A DNA stretch of 63,062 nt from the NCBI RefSeq assembly GCF_010672455.1, contig NZ_JAAHGO010000001.1, positions 269,766 to 332,827 on the forward strand, given 5' to 3'. Shown here one piece after another: positions 18,273-27,360 of the stretch (within the stretch, counting starts at the first letter, position 1; each line of letters opens with the position of its first letter). Position numbers and translations under genes: made by a program. The notes beneath the pieces were generated by a model. The model saw only the letters and a program-made list of their open reading frames with translations, was not told where the DNA came from and searched no databases. Origin of the DNA: Okeania sp. SIO2C9. Lineage in GTDB: Bacteria; Cyanobacteriota; Cyanobacteriia; Cyanobacteriales; Microcoleaceae.

Positions 18273-19610
18273 TTAGACTATCAAACTTTGAGTGTGAGAA
18301 TTTAATCCAGGCGATCGCTTATAATCAGCAACTGCTGCTGTAGCTGCAATTCCTGTGTGGACAATCCCCAAAGTCCGGAACGGATCGATAATTGGGTCTA
18401 CCGCAATCAATAGTACCAATATTGCTTCTAGTGGTAATCCCAAAGGTTGTAGCACTAAATCTAATAATGTTAAAGTTAAAATTCCCGTTGCTCCTGCTGT
18501 TGCCATCCCTGCTAAAATGGAAGCAACAATAATAATTACAAAACTAGATAAGTTTAATTGATGCTGATAAAGTTGAGCTACAAATACAGAAGTTGTGGCA
18601 AAATAAGCCACGGGACCGAATCTACAAACAGTAATTGCCAGAGGAATCACCAAATTAACTGTTTGTTTATCAAATTTCAGTAGCTCAGTTAAAGCAGAAA
18701 TGGAAGACGGTAAACAAGTAAAACTACTCCTAGTTGCCAAAGCTAAAATAGTTGGTTCTTTTAAACTAATCAACACTTTCCACAAAGAACAATCTGCCTT
18801 TTGCCAAACAACCAGGGTGCTAACTACATAAATAATAAAAAATATTAAAATTGTAATGATTACAAAATTTTTCATAGCAGCTAAAATACCAAAACCAGTC
18901 GTCGCTATTTGGCTAGCTAAAAGACAACATAAACCCATGGGCAGGAATAAAATTATCCAATCAATTAACTTTTTTGAAGCTTGAAATATAGTTTCTAAAA
19001 TATTAAATACATCTTCCTTATAAGATTGTTTGAGATATCCCATTGCTATGCCAAAAACAATAGCAAAAAACAGTATTTCCAGAGCATTACCCTCACTTAA
19101 AGATGCAAAAATATTCTCAGGAACTAAATTAAATAAAAAAGATATTAAATTTATTTCTGGCTCGACCACTTCTTCAATAATTTCACCAGTAAGAGATACC
19201 TCTAAATCTAATTGGGATTTGTTAACAATTATCCCCAAAGTTGTTAAACTTGAATCATCTAAATTACCTCCAGGATTAGTGAGTAATGTAACAATTACTC
19301 CAATTATACTTACGCTAATAAGTCCTAATGAAAATACAATTAAAATACGTTTGACATATTTATTAGCTTCCTGACTACCTATTAGTCTGCCTACACTCAT
19401 TGTTATTGCCGAAAATAACAAAGGTAAAACACACATTTTCAACAGCTCAAGATAAAGATTTCCAAAAGGAGTTAAAATCGCAGCTATATCTTTTTGAAAA
19501 ATTCCTATATATAATCCTAGTAAAATTCCAGGTATAATATACCATGGATTACGCAAAACTCTAATTAATGAATAAAAATTGAATCCTTTGTTTTTTTTCA
19601 TAATGAACAA
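18273..19610 (-). CDS. Dicarboxylate/amino acid:cation symporter (DAACS, GltP/DctA-like)
   Basis: 445 residues with about eight transmembrane segments and the two re-entrant loops of the DAACS (SLC1-like) family. LATRSSFTCLPSS (about 303-315) is the serine-rich HP1 loop; TAGATGILTL and DPIIDPFRT near 375-420 fit HP2 and the TM8 substrate-binding region. The usual NMDG in TM7 is replaced by a divergent CRFGPVAYF stretch, so cation coupling and specificity may differ. It probably imports glutamate, aspartate or C4-dicarboxylates with Na+ or H+. An acidic loop (EIIEEVVEPE) is predicted outside. The racemase and binding-protein neighbours suit acidic amino-acid use. ATG at 19610 is chosen; a second ATG follows three codons in. 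Confidence 0.85.
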   Translation of the reverse strand: MFIMKKNKGFNFYSLIRVLRNPWYIIPGILLGLYIGIFQKDIAAILTPFGNLYLELLKMCVLPLLFSAITMSVGRLIGSQEANKYVKRILIVFSLGLISVSIIGVIVTLLTNPGGNLDDSSLTTLGIIVNKSQLDLEVSLTGEIIEEVVEPEINLISFLFNLVPENIFASLSEGNALEILFFAIVFGIAMGYLKQSYKEDVFNILETIFQASKKLIDWIILFLPMGLCCLLASQIATTGFGILAAMKNFVIITILIFFIIYVVSTLVVWQKADCSLWKVLISLKEPTILALATRSSFTCLPSSISALTELLKFDKQTVNLVIPLAITVCRFGPVAYFATTSVFVAQLYQHQLNLSSFVIIIVASILAGMATAGATGILTLTLLDLVLQPLGLPLEAILVLLIAVDPIIDPFRTLGIVHTGIAATAAVADYKRSPGLNSHTQSLIV

Positions 19611-19751
19611 TTATAAAAATTTTTTATCTTTTCTGTGACTTGTTTAATACCCCACTTTACTGATAACTGATAACTGAAATGACAGGAGGTAATTAAAATT
19701 GTTTGGGCTCATAAGAGACAAAGTGGCCAGTAGTTGACTATCCCCATGCAA

Positions 19752-20040
19752 TTTAGCCTTCTTCCTTCTTCTTCCTCCTTCCTTCTTACTTCTTCCTTCT
19801 CTCCTAGATAATTAGGCGTTGCTGAATTGAAGTATGAATGCGCGATTGTTTGGTTCTCGCCTTCGCCCCCGCGCATCCCCCGCGCATTGGGGTACTTTTA
19901 GAGTTTTATTCCCCCCAAAATTGGGGGGCTAGGGGGGCAAAATTATACCCAGAATCAGCAACGCCGATAATTAAAGCCTTCTTACTTCTTCTTACTTCTT
20001 CTTACTTCTTCCTTATTCCTTCTTCCTTCTTCCTTCTTCA
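19752..20040 (-). mobile_element. GGCGTTGCTGA MITE (19812-19967) flanked by GGAAGAA STRRs
   Basis: GGCGTTGCTGAATT (from 19812) and its inverted partner TCAGCAACGCC (to 19967) bound about 155 bp that include a CCCCCAAAATTGGGGGG palindrome. Heptamers CTTCTTC/CCTTCTT flank it (19752-19803, 19978-20040). On the minus (coding) strand these are purine-rich, downstream of the binding-protein stop. A subfamily-A end remnant lies at 19648-19682. Confidence 0.6.
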
Positions 20041-21231
20041 ATTAAATTTATCTGCACTAGATGTTTCTAATAACTCAGAATACTCATCCAACAAACTCTT
20101 AACACTATAATGATTATTGGTAATTTGTAGATATAAATTAACAAATTCTAACAAGTGATTGCTAGACCATGGCAGAGCAATTGCTATAGGGTCTTGAGTA
20201 TCTGTTAAGGCAACAGTTTGAAAATTCAAAGCCACATTTGGTTGATTTATAACAATCTTTTTTACTTCTAATTCATCCCGGTATGCTGCTAATATATCTC
20301 CTCGAATAGCACCTTTCACTACCTCTTCCCAACTCGGATATGTCACAATTGTAGCCTTGGGAAATTTCTGTTTAGCAAATCCTTCATAGGAAGAACCATT
20401 AATTACTCCAATCTTGCCTTCAAAATCCCTCAAAAATTCTACTGTCTCTTTATTTTTAGCTGCCTTAGTTAATTGTATTCGGTTGAGTAATAAACCCTGG
20501 CGCATGGTCAAATAAGGATGAGAAAAAGAAATTATTTTAGCTCTATTCAAAGTTTGACTAAGTTTAGAAATCGCTAAATCTGCTTGACCTCGATCGACAA
20601 ATTCAACCACTTCATTAAAAGTTTTAGCACTACGATTAATCTGAAGTTCAACCCCTAAAGCTTCAGCCAAACCTCTGGCAATTTTAATATCTAATCCTTC
20701 CAATTCACCCCTTTTATTCTCAACAAAAAAAGGTGAATTATCATACTCTGTCATCACAACAATTAACTCACCTCGGTCAACAATTTTTTGTATATCCGGA
20801 GAGAGCAACTTTACTGAGGAAGATTTTTGGGGGAAGCTGTTAGTATTTCCTTGAAGCAAAGTCCAAGTTTTTTCATCAACTATTGCCGTTGCTTCTAACC
20901 CCAGACTAATTTGAAAGTTATAAACAGCATCCTGAGTTTGTTCTCCATAAATTCCATCTATCGCTCCAGGATAATAACCTTTTTGTTTTAATCTAGTTTG
21001 TAACTGAATAACATCATATTCTCCGCTATTTTCAGTTACTTGTGAATCTAAAATATTAACAGACTGGATATATTTTGTATTTCTAATCTCAGCAATTTTT
21101 TCAGCTGCTTCCAGGGAAACAGAATTTGCATAATGTTCTGTTTTTATAAAAGTTGTAAAAATAACAATTATTCCGAAAGCAACCAGGGTTAATTTGACAA
21201 TTAAATATATTCTTTTGGAGAATTCATTCAT
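20038..21231 (-). CDS. PG-binding-domain/amino-acid-binding (SBP_bac_3) protein
   Basis: 397 residues. One N-terminal membrane anchor or signal (10-28) is followed by a peptidoglycan_binding_1 domain (about 73-126; LQTRLKQKGYYPGAIDGIYG) and a type II periplasmic binding domain (about 145-385; GELIVVMTEYDNSPFFVE, GLDIKIARGLAEALGV, FSHPYLTMRQGLL). The likely role is binding amino acids, by family probably Glu/Asp/Gln-type, while held to the cell wall. It could feed an ABC transporter encoded elsewhere, or sense. No permease adjoins it, but the acidic-amino-acid symporter is downstream on the same strand. The stop abuts a GGAAGAA heptamer array. Confidence 0.85.
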   Translation of the reverse strand: MNEFSKRIYLIVKLTLVAFGIIVIFTTFIKTEHYANSVSLEAAEKIAEIRNTKYIQSVNILDSQVTENSGEYDVIQLQTRLKQKGYYPGAIDGIYGEQTQDAVYNFQISLGLEATAIVDEKTWTLLQGNTNSFPQKSSSVKLLSPDIQKIVDRGELIVVMTEYDNSPFFVENKRGELEGLDIKIARGLAEALGVELQINRSAKTFNEVVEFVDRGQADLAISKLSQTLNRAKIISFSHPYLTMRQGLLLNRIQLTKAAKNKETVEFLRDFEGKIGVINGSSYEGFAKQKFPKATIVTYPSWEEVVKGAIRGDILAAYRDELEVKKIVINQPNVALNFQTVALTDTQDPIAIALPWSSNHLLEFVNLYLQITNNHYSVKSLLDEYSELLETSSADKFN

Positions 21232-21263
21232 GGAATTATTCCTGACTCCTAACGATATTTAGC

Positions 21264-21426
21264 AATACCACGTCCGGATGATTAAGTATAATAAAAATGT
21301 TCTATTGAAGCGCTCTTGAAGGAATATCCTAAATTTGTGCTCCGTTTCCAGTGTTATCACTTGAATTTACACCTACGACCTAGCACTTAAGAACTTTATT
21401 ATAACTAATTAAACGGACATGATATA
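21264..21426. mobile_element. MITE with ATACCACGTCCG ends (empty-site copy)
   Basis: Starts ATACCACGTCCGGATGATTA and ends TAAACGGACATGATAT; inverted repeats. A second copy (38791-39073) carries a subfamily-A element. Here the same point, 21370/21371 (TTGAATTTAC joined to ACCTA), is uninterrupted. Confidence 0.75.
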
Positions 21427-21429
21427 GTA

Positions 21430-21946
21430 CCAGAATTTTTGATATTTTTTAATACTAACCTTAATTAGGTAAGCATAGATTTTCAAACATCATAATCTGG
21501 CATTGATTATCATAAACAAGTGAACTTGTCAACTTTCCGGACAAAAGTTTTAGGTTAGGTATTTTATCTATGTAGTTGTAGAGATGGCGAAAATTGAATA
21601 ATATCAAATCCGTTTAATAAAAATATATAGCAAATTTTTGAGATTTGGTATTACTTGATAGTCCTGCTCGCGTACGATTCTGTAAACTTAAATAATAACC
21701 AAGGAGGAATATCTTTAGAAATTACTAAGGTGTAAGATTTAGCTAAAAAGTAATCATTTTTGTGACTGTTAGGTTAAATCAAATCCAGTATGATCGCTAT
21801 AAATACAGAAACCGACTTTGTGTTTTGTAGATGTCAGTTTTGTGGGATATCTCATATAAACCCAGTTTTTTATCAGTCTTCAGAGTTGAAGAGCGATCGC
21901 CTGCCGTTGGTTATTGTGAGTGTCAACCTTTGAGTATAGAAGAGTT
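21430..21946. other. Gene-free AT-rich stretch
   Basis: No credible frame. It contains a small ATATCAAATC...GATTTGGTAT inverted repeat (about 21602-21653) and one GCGATCGC site near 21893. A 122-residue frame that starts at 21831 runs straight through the next two repeats and is not supported. Confidence 0.5.
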
Positions 21947-22053
21947 TACAGCGCTTTTCATATTGATGAACCACATCGTTATAATCACGCGCCCTGTAGA
22001 GACGTTCCATGGAACGTCTCTACGGTGGTCTACCGTGCAGGAAAACCGCTGTA
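21947..22053. mobile_element. MITE with TACAGCGSTTTTC termini carrying a palindrome
   Basis: TACAGCGCTTTTC (21947) and GAAAACCGCTGTA (22041-22053) are inverted ends. Inside are the dispersed block TTGATGAACCACATCG, also found reversed near 12730-12765, and the palindrome GAGACGTTCCATGGAACGTC. Non-coding. Confidence 0.65.
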
Positions 22054-22066
22054 AAGAATGGATTAC

Positions 22067-22269
22067 CGAAAAATTGTGGGTATGCGCCTCCCCTTGGATA
22101 GGGGATAATAAGCGGTCGTTTGCGCAGCATGACCTAGGATGGGATGGCGAGGTCTCGGAGCCCTATCCAATCGACTCCTGTGAAAAAAAATTTTCATGAA
22201 TTTGTCAATCCTCTTCTTTTCAAGGAGAGGTAATTATTCATTATTCATTATTCATTATTCATTGTTGAA
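22067..22269 (+). mobile_element. TTAC-type short element, subfamily B (B4)
   Basis: Preceded by TTAC (22063-22066); starts CGAAAAATTGTGGGTATGCG and ends in ATTATTC heptamers and CATTGTTGAA. The interior carries CGTTTGCGCAGCATGACCTA and a GGATGGCGAGG block. It ends 120 bp before the capA start. Confidence 0.75.
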
Positions 22270-22388
22270 AGATGATGATGTTAATGTCTCTGTTGATTCA
22301 TTTGGTGGGCATGAGAAAAAGTATCAGGAATGGCTAGAAACTCAACCGAAGACTAAGGCCGTTGAACCAGTAAAATAAAGTTTAGTTA

Positions 22389-24816
22389 ATGTCTAAAAAA
22401 ATTAATATCAATTTATTAGGGCAAATAATTTTTTGCTTAACAATATTCCTTTTCCTAACTCTATATTTTTATCCCGCACCAGCCAAAGCTTGGTCTCTCC
22501 AGGAATCGTTGAATCCCTTAGTAGCTGAAGAAATGCGTCTGGAGCGTCAGTATCAAAACACCCCCATTCAGATACAGGGCAGAATTGTGGGAACTGAAGA
22601 TATCCCTCTAAGTAATATAAAAGTTCGTCTGGGGGATAAACAGACAGTTACTAATATTTCGGGAGAGTATTTCTTTCCCTCCATACCTCGTCAAAACAAA
22701 CTTTTGGAAATTGATACCCCCGACTATTACCAGGAAATCATTCCTCTAGTTCTAACATTACCCCTGACAACCTCTCAAGTGGAAGTCGCACCTATTCCTT
22801 TAGTAAAACGGATAGACTCGAAAACTCGATTTCTGTTTGGAGGAGACGTAGCAATGGGTAGGCGGTTTCTCGACCCAGAAAAGAAAACCCCCCGCAATAA
22901 AATTCCTCCAAATAACCGTGATGCTCTAATTCAAGCCTCCCATCCCCAAGATGGAAGTGCCAAAGTGCTAGAAGATTTACAACCTCTATTTCAACCTAAT
23001 GTCAGCGATTTTCGCAGTGTAAATTTGGAAACCCCAGTCCTAGATAACCCAAAAACACCCCATTGGGCTAAACCCTATAGTTTTTTTACCGAAAAATTCT
23101 GGGTATGCGCCTCCCCTTTTAAGGGGATAAAAAAAGAGAATATTTCAGATTTCAAGCCTCCTTATTGCAGAGGTACTGATAACTGATAACTGATAACTGA
23201 TAACTGAAATGACCCTCCCCGAATCAGTCCAAGAACTCTATAAATTAGGAGTTAATTATGTAACCCTAGGTAACAACCATCTCTGGGATTATTTAGCATC
23301 TGGGTTAACTACCACTATAGAAAATTTACAACATATTGGTCTGGCCTACAGTGGCGCTGGACTCACCCCAACTACAGCCCAACGCCCCTATCATCTCAAT
23401 TTGGGAGATGCAGAATATGCTCTGTTTTCTTTTTCTTCCATTGCTGGCGATCACTATCCAGAACCCCTACAATTTGTGGCCACAGAAAATCAGGGAGGTG
23501 CCGCAGACCTCCGTGACATGACAAAAGTAGAAGCCTTAATTGCCCAGGAACGAGACCAAGGACGATTTCCGATTGTCCAACTACACACAGGCACTGAGTA
23601 TACATACACCCCTACATCCTATGTAGAAAACCTGATGGACAAAGTAGCAAGTGCTGGAGCTGGACTGGTCTTGGGACACCATCCTCATGTGGCTCAAGGT
23701 TTAGGGTTTTATCATGGTGTGCCCTTATTTCATAGTCTCGGGAACCTGGTCTTTGATTCCGATCGCCTGGAAACTTTCTTGGAATTAGTAGCTCTGGCGG
23801 ATATCCAAGAACGAGAAGTCACCAAACTCCAGGTTATACCTGTTTATTTAGAAGACTATCGTCCCCAACTCATAGGAGGAGACCTAGCAAATAGATTTAT
23901 TCGTAGAATAGGGGAATTTTCTCGCGATGGAGTACTAGTCTATCCCTATCTCAATCGGGGTTGGGTTTCCCTGAAAGGGGCAGATCAATCTAATCTTAGT
24001 ATCAAAGAATACAGTTTTGATGTTCCTGTTATGGTAAATGAAAATGAATCGGCAGTGGTAGATTTACGGGCGATCGCTCCCAGTGAAGCATCGCTTTATC
24101 AGGTGGAAGTCAGCGCTGGTGAAATATCCCAACTTAGTTTAGGGCGGGATATTATGGCATTTGGTGACGCAGAAGATTGGGACATGGACTCAGAACAACA
24201 GGATATAAATCGTTGGGCGGTATCTGAGAAAGGGAAAACATCCTTTCCTTGTTATCAAGGGTCACATCAAGGCATTACCGGGATTTGTCTAGAGCGATCG
24301 GCTAATAATCGTCAGGTTGCAGTAGTTCCGTTTCGCCAAAGAATGCGAGTATTTGAAGATGCAAGCGATCGGCCGGAGAAAGATTTGACACTGTTGGGAT
24401 ATGTAAGAGGGGAAAATGCAGGTTCAATAGAGCTGAAAGTTCGGTATAGTGCTAGTGAAGGAGAGCAAGCTTTTGGAGATGAGATTGTTTTTACTCACCC
24501 CGGTCATACTTTTGAATGGGAACCTATTGTTGTAGACTGGAACATACCCAAGGATAGGCATCCAGAACAAGTGGTCAATCCAAAAAAAGATAACCCCCGT
24601 GCTGTGATGCTCTGGCTCCGTCACTATCCTCCTGAAAAAGGGAAAGGAATTGCGATGTTTGATGATTTTGCCTGTGTGAGTTGGGAAAAGCCTCTAGAGT
24701 TGAAAAATCTGATTCAACTTAATGTTCCCCACGCCCGCGACTTTTTAAAATTGACAGGTTCTCCTGGTTTAGCCAAACTCCACCTTACCTTTCGGGCTTT
24801 TAAACCTCAATTTTAG
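22389..24816 (+). pseudogene. capA: CapA/PgsA-type poly-gamma-glutamate protein, split by a 124-bp insertion
   Basis: A signal peptide or anchor (about 8-34, ending PAKA) and a carboxypeptidase-regulatory-like beta domain (about 58-140) lead into the CapA metallophosphatase-like domain: FLFGGDVAMGRRF and VNLETPV before the break, then TLGNNHLWDYL, LGHHPHVAQG and HSLGNLVFD after it, and about 270 C-terminal residues. The 5' part (22389-23187) runs into the inserted element and stops. The 3' part is open from 23209. Joining 23089 to 23214 restores YSFFTLPESV in frame, so the gene was one about 765-residue protein. The insertion separates the catalytic motifs, so neither half should be active unless the element is lost. 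pgsB and pgsC follow on the same strand. Confidence 0.8.
23090..23213 (+). mobile_element. TTAC-type short element, subfamily A, inside capA (A2)
   Basis: Inserted after TTAC (23086-23089): starts CGAAAAATTCTGGGTATGCG, hairpin CCCCTTTTAAGGGG, GCCTCC...AGAGGTA, then CTGATAA heptamers and CTGAAATGAC (ends 23213). Flanks join without duplication to give an open frame, so both boundaries are fixed by the host gene. Confidence 0.9.
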
Positions 24817-25041
24817 TAACATAAAAGGCATTCATTGCAGCAAGTATAGCAAGGAACAAGTTGGTGTTTGATATAGATTGATGATGAACTTTAGATAGAG
24901 AAATGTTTTTCCCACTGTTGCCTGCTATAAATTTTCCCAAAGTATTCTGACTCCAGGCTCCTGTATCCTGACTCCTCAAGAGTCAAAGTTAATTTTATTG
25001 ACAGCAAGGTACTTAATATAATTTGGAGGATTCAATTTTAA
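24817..25041 (+). promoter_or_regulatory. capA-pgsB intergenic region with a clear ribosome site
   Basis: 225 bp without a frame. GGAGG at about 25024-25028 sits 13 bp before the pgsB ATG. TTGACA and TATAAT strings occur near 24999 and 25018 but only 13 bp apart, too close for a standard sigma70 promoter; a separate pgsB promoter is possible but unproven. Confidence 0.4.
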
Positions 25042-26364
25042 ATGTTAAAGGAGGCTTTACCTTTTCTATTCACCCTCATAAGCTTAGGGATCTATATCTT
25101 ATACTTGCTAATCTCCTATCAGCAATTTGCTCGAAAACGAGACAAAATTCTCTATCGGGTTCATGTCAATGGCATTCGTGGTAAATCAACTGTGACCCGC
25201 TATGTAGCAGCAATTTTGCGAGAAGCAGGGTATAAAACCTTTGGTAAAATTACTGGTAGTACCGCTCATATTATTCACCCCAATGGCAAAGAGTCTGTTT
25301 GGCAGCGCAAAGGTTATCCTAACGTTAACGAACAAGTAAAAGTAATGCGGAATTTTTTTCGCCAGCAAGCAGAAGCTGTTGTGATGGAATGCATGGCTAT
25401 TAACCCAGTCTATGCACAATGGCTAGAACGAAAAATCATCCGCTCTCATATTGGTATTATCACCAATGTTCGCTATGACCATCCAGAATATCTGGGAGAA
25501 ACTCTAGAGGAAATCGCCAATTCCTTGGCAGTCACCATTCCCCAAAATGGTACTCTGATCACAACTGAATCTAACCCCAAATTACTCAATATTCTCAAAA
25601 CTAAAGCTAAACAGAAAGGCACCAAGTTTATTGTAGCAAATCCTAATCAAGTCAGAACGGAAGACATCAAAGGTTTTAGTGCCGTTGCCATAGAAGATAA
25701 TGTAGCGATCGCTATTGAAGTTGCAAAATTATTAAAAGTTCCTCGTAAACGAGCGCTACCAGCGATGTGGCAAACTCTCAATGATCAGAGTGCCATGAAA
25801 CTGGAATCAATAAACTGGCAAGGTTCTAGAATAATTTGGGCAAATATGTTTGCTGTCAACGACAGAGAAAGCTTTAAGCTACTATGCGATCGTATTTTTG
25901 CTCAATATCCTCAGCACGCCAAAGTTATTTTACTCAATAACCGTTCGGATCGAATACCACGAGTAGCTTTATTTGCCAAACTTGCCCAGAGCTTAAATTT
26001 CAATCAATTTGTCACCCTGGGAAGCTGCGAAGCAGAAGTAAAAAAGTTGTTCGTAGATCGACCAGAGAATTTATTGTTATTGGGTGACTCCACTTCTTTT
26101 AAAGATGCCCCTGCCACCAAATTACTCACCCAAATTACCCAAACAATACAGGAGAAAAATATACTGTTAGTGGGAGCTGTCAACATTCATACTCCCCAAG
26201 CACAAGAACTCCTAAGTTTATTCCAAACTTTAGTCCAAATTCCGACATTGGAAACACCTCAAACAACAAAACAGAAAAAAACAAAACAGAAAAAAGCAAA
26301 GCATAAAAAAACAAAACAGAAAGTATGTTTGAACCGCTCAACACGTCAGAAATTACGCGTCTAG
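25042..26364 (+). CDS. pgsB: PgsB/CapB-type poly-gamma-glutamate synthase
   Basis: 440 residues. One N-terminal membrane segment (about 7-26) is followed by a Mur-ligase-like ATP-grasping core: HVNGIRGKST (P-loop, about 41-50), GKITGST, VVMECMAINP, and TNVRYDHPEYLG. These are PgsB/CapB landmarks. With PgsC it forms the membrane amide ligase that joins glutamates through the gamma-carboxyl. The C-terminus carries an unusual Lys/Gln/Thr-rich tail (KQKKTKQKK) of about 30 residues, coded by A-rich repeats that run into the pgsC start; the two genes overlap by 40 bp. Strong ribosome site GGAGG. The product polymer cannot be proven from sequence. Confidence 0.88.
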   Translation: MLKEALPFLFTLISLGIYILYLLISYQQFARKRDKILYRVHVNGIRGKSTVTRYVAAILREAGYKTFGKITGSTAHIIHPNGKESVWQRKGYPNVNEQVKVMRNFFRQQAEAVVMECMAINPVYAQWLERKIIRSHIGIITNVRYDHPEYLGETLEEIANSLAVTIPQNGTLITTESNPKLLNILKTKAKQKGTKFIVANPNQVRTEDIKGFSAVAIEDNVAIAIEVAKLLKVPRKRALPAMWQTLNDQSAMKLESINWQGSRIIWANMFAVNDRESFKLLCDRIFAQYPQHAKVILLNNRSDRIPRVALFAKLAQSLNFNQFVTLGSCEAEVKKLFVDRPENLLLLGDSTSFKDAPATKLLTQITQTIQEKNILLVGAVNIHTPQAQELLSLFQTLVQIPTLETPQTTKQKKTKQKKAKHKKTKQKVCLNRSTRQKLRV

Positions 26365-27326
26365 CATTACTCATTGGTGCTTATTCTGCCCTTCATTACA
26401 AAAATACTGAAGGCGTAATTCCAGGAGGAATTATTGTTCCAGGACTTATAGTCGTAACACTAATATTATCACCCATTTGGGGTATTACCTTAGTTGCTCT
26501 GACTTTTGTCTTATATGCTCTCTATCAACGCTACTTCCGCTATTTGATCAAGTCGTTCAAACCTAGAACACCTATGTATATCCTGGCAATGATGTCTCTA
26601 TTTTTGGTCTATCCCATTGCTATTTTGTATGATAACTTAGGCTGGATGAGATTTGCCGAGGATGGTCTGACAGGAAGTTTGGTACCAGCCATCATTGCCT
26701 TGAGTTGGACTAAACAAGACCGATTAAAAGTTCTCCAAGGTATTGGTGTCACCACCCTATTTACAGGGGGAATTGTAGCGACAATTTATTGGTTAGGCTG
26801 GTCTTGGCTAGATCTAGACTTTAATATTGTTCATCCTGCTTATGCAGACAAACTGAATATTGAGTTCAATTATCCTCTATTGCAATTTGGCGTAATACTG
26901 CTTTTGGGTTACTTTCTTTACCAAAAGTCATCAGTACGCTCTGGAGGTTATATTGTTCTTTCTGCTGTTGCCGCTTTATTAATGCATCCCCTAAGTGCTG
27001 TTACTTTTTTGGGAGGATGTGTTTTAGTTGGGAGTTTTAGTTCACTGATTTGTCGCTATAGTCTAACAATAGGACTTAATCGTTATGGTCTAGTATTATT
27101 TATGAGTGTAGTCTATGTTTGGGGTGTTGAGTTGTTGTTACTGGCGTTTAATCCAACATTAGTTCCCTTTCGGGGCTTGAATTTATTAGTTGTTATTGCC
27201 ATGATCACACTGGTTAATGATTCCCTGTTGTATAGGAAAAAAGGAGGCTTAAAGTCTATGACAATTCTTGGGTTGGTAGCGATCACCCTCAATTTTCTCA
27301 GTCATCAAGTATCAACGCTCGGTTAA
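26325..27326 (+). CDS. pgsC: PgsC/CapC-type protein, double length
   Basis: 333 residues, at least eight transmembrane segments. The first half (about 10-150) carries the PgsC hallmark YKNTEGVIPGGIIVPG and a KPRTPMYILAMM end. The second half (about 185-333) repeats the plan with a weaker YQKSSVRSGGYIVLS and a basic LNRYGLVLFM end. Classical Bacillus PgsC is about 150 residues, so this looks like a fused tandem duplication, a form I believe occurs in some other Gram-negative homologues. The start lies inside pgsB, implying translational coupling. Partner of PgsB in the synthase complex at the inner membrane. Confidence 0.87.
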   Translation: MFEPLNTSEITRLALLIGAYSALHYKNTEGVIPGGIIVPGLIVVTLILSPIWGITLVALTFVLYALYQRYFRYLIKSFKPRTPMYILAMMSLFLVYPIAILYDNLGWMRFAEDGLTGSLVPAIIALSWTKQDRLKVLQGIGVTTLFTGGIVATIYWLGWSWLDLDFNIVHPAYADKLNIEFNYPLLQFGVILLLGYFLYQKSSVRSGGYIVLSAVAALLMHPLSAVTFLGGCVLVGSFSSLICRYSLTIGLNRYGLVLFMSVVYVWGVELLLLAFNPTLVPFRGLNLLVVIAMITLVNDSLLYRKKGGLKSMTILGLVAITLNFLSHQVSTLG

Positions 27327-27360
27327 TATTTATAGCTTTTAAACAAAAAGGATAAATTCA

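Noticed and set aside
21831-22199. 122-residue frame before capA
   Set aside because: Crosses a MITE and a subfamily-B element; its peptide is translated repeat (WVCASP, seen in other element copies).
24995-25025. TTGACA and TATAAT before pgsB as a sigma70 promoter
   Set aside because: Spacing of about 13 bp is well outside 16-18 bp.
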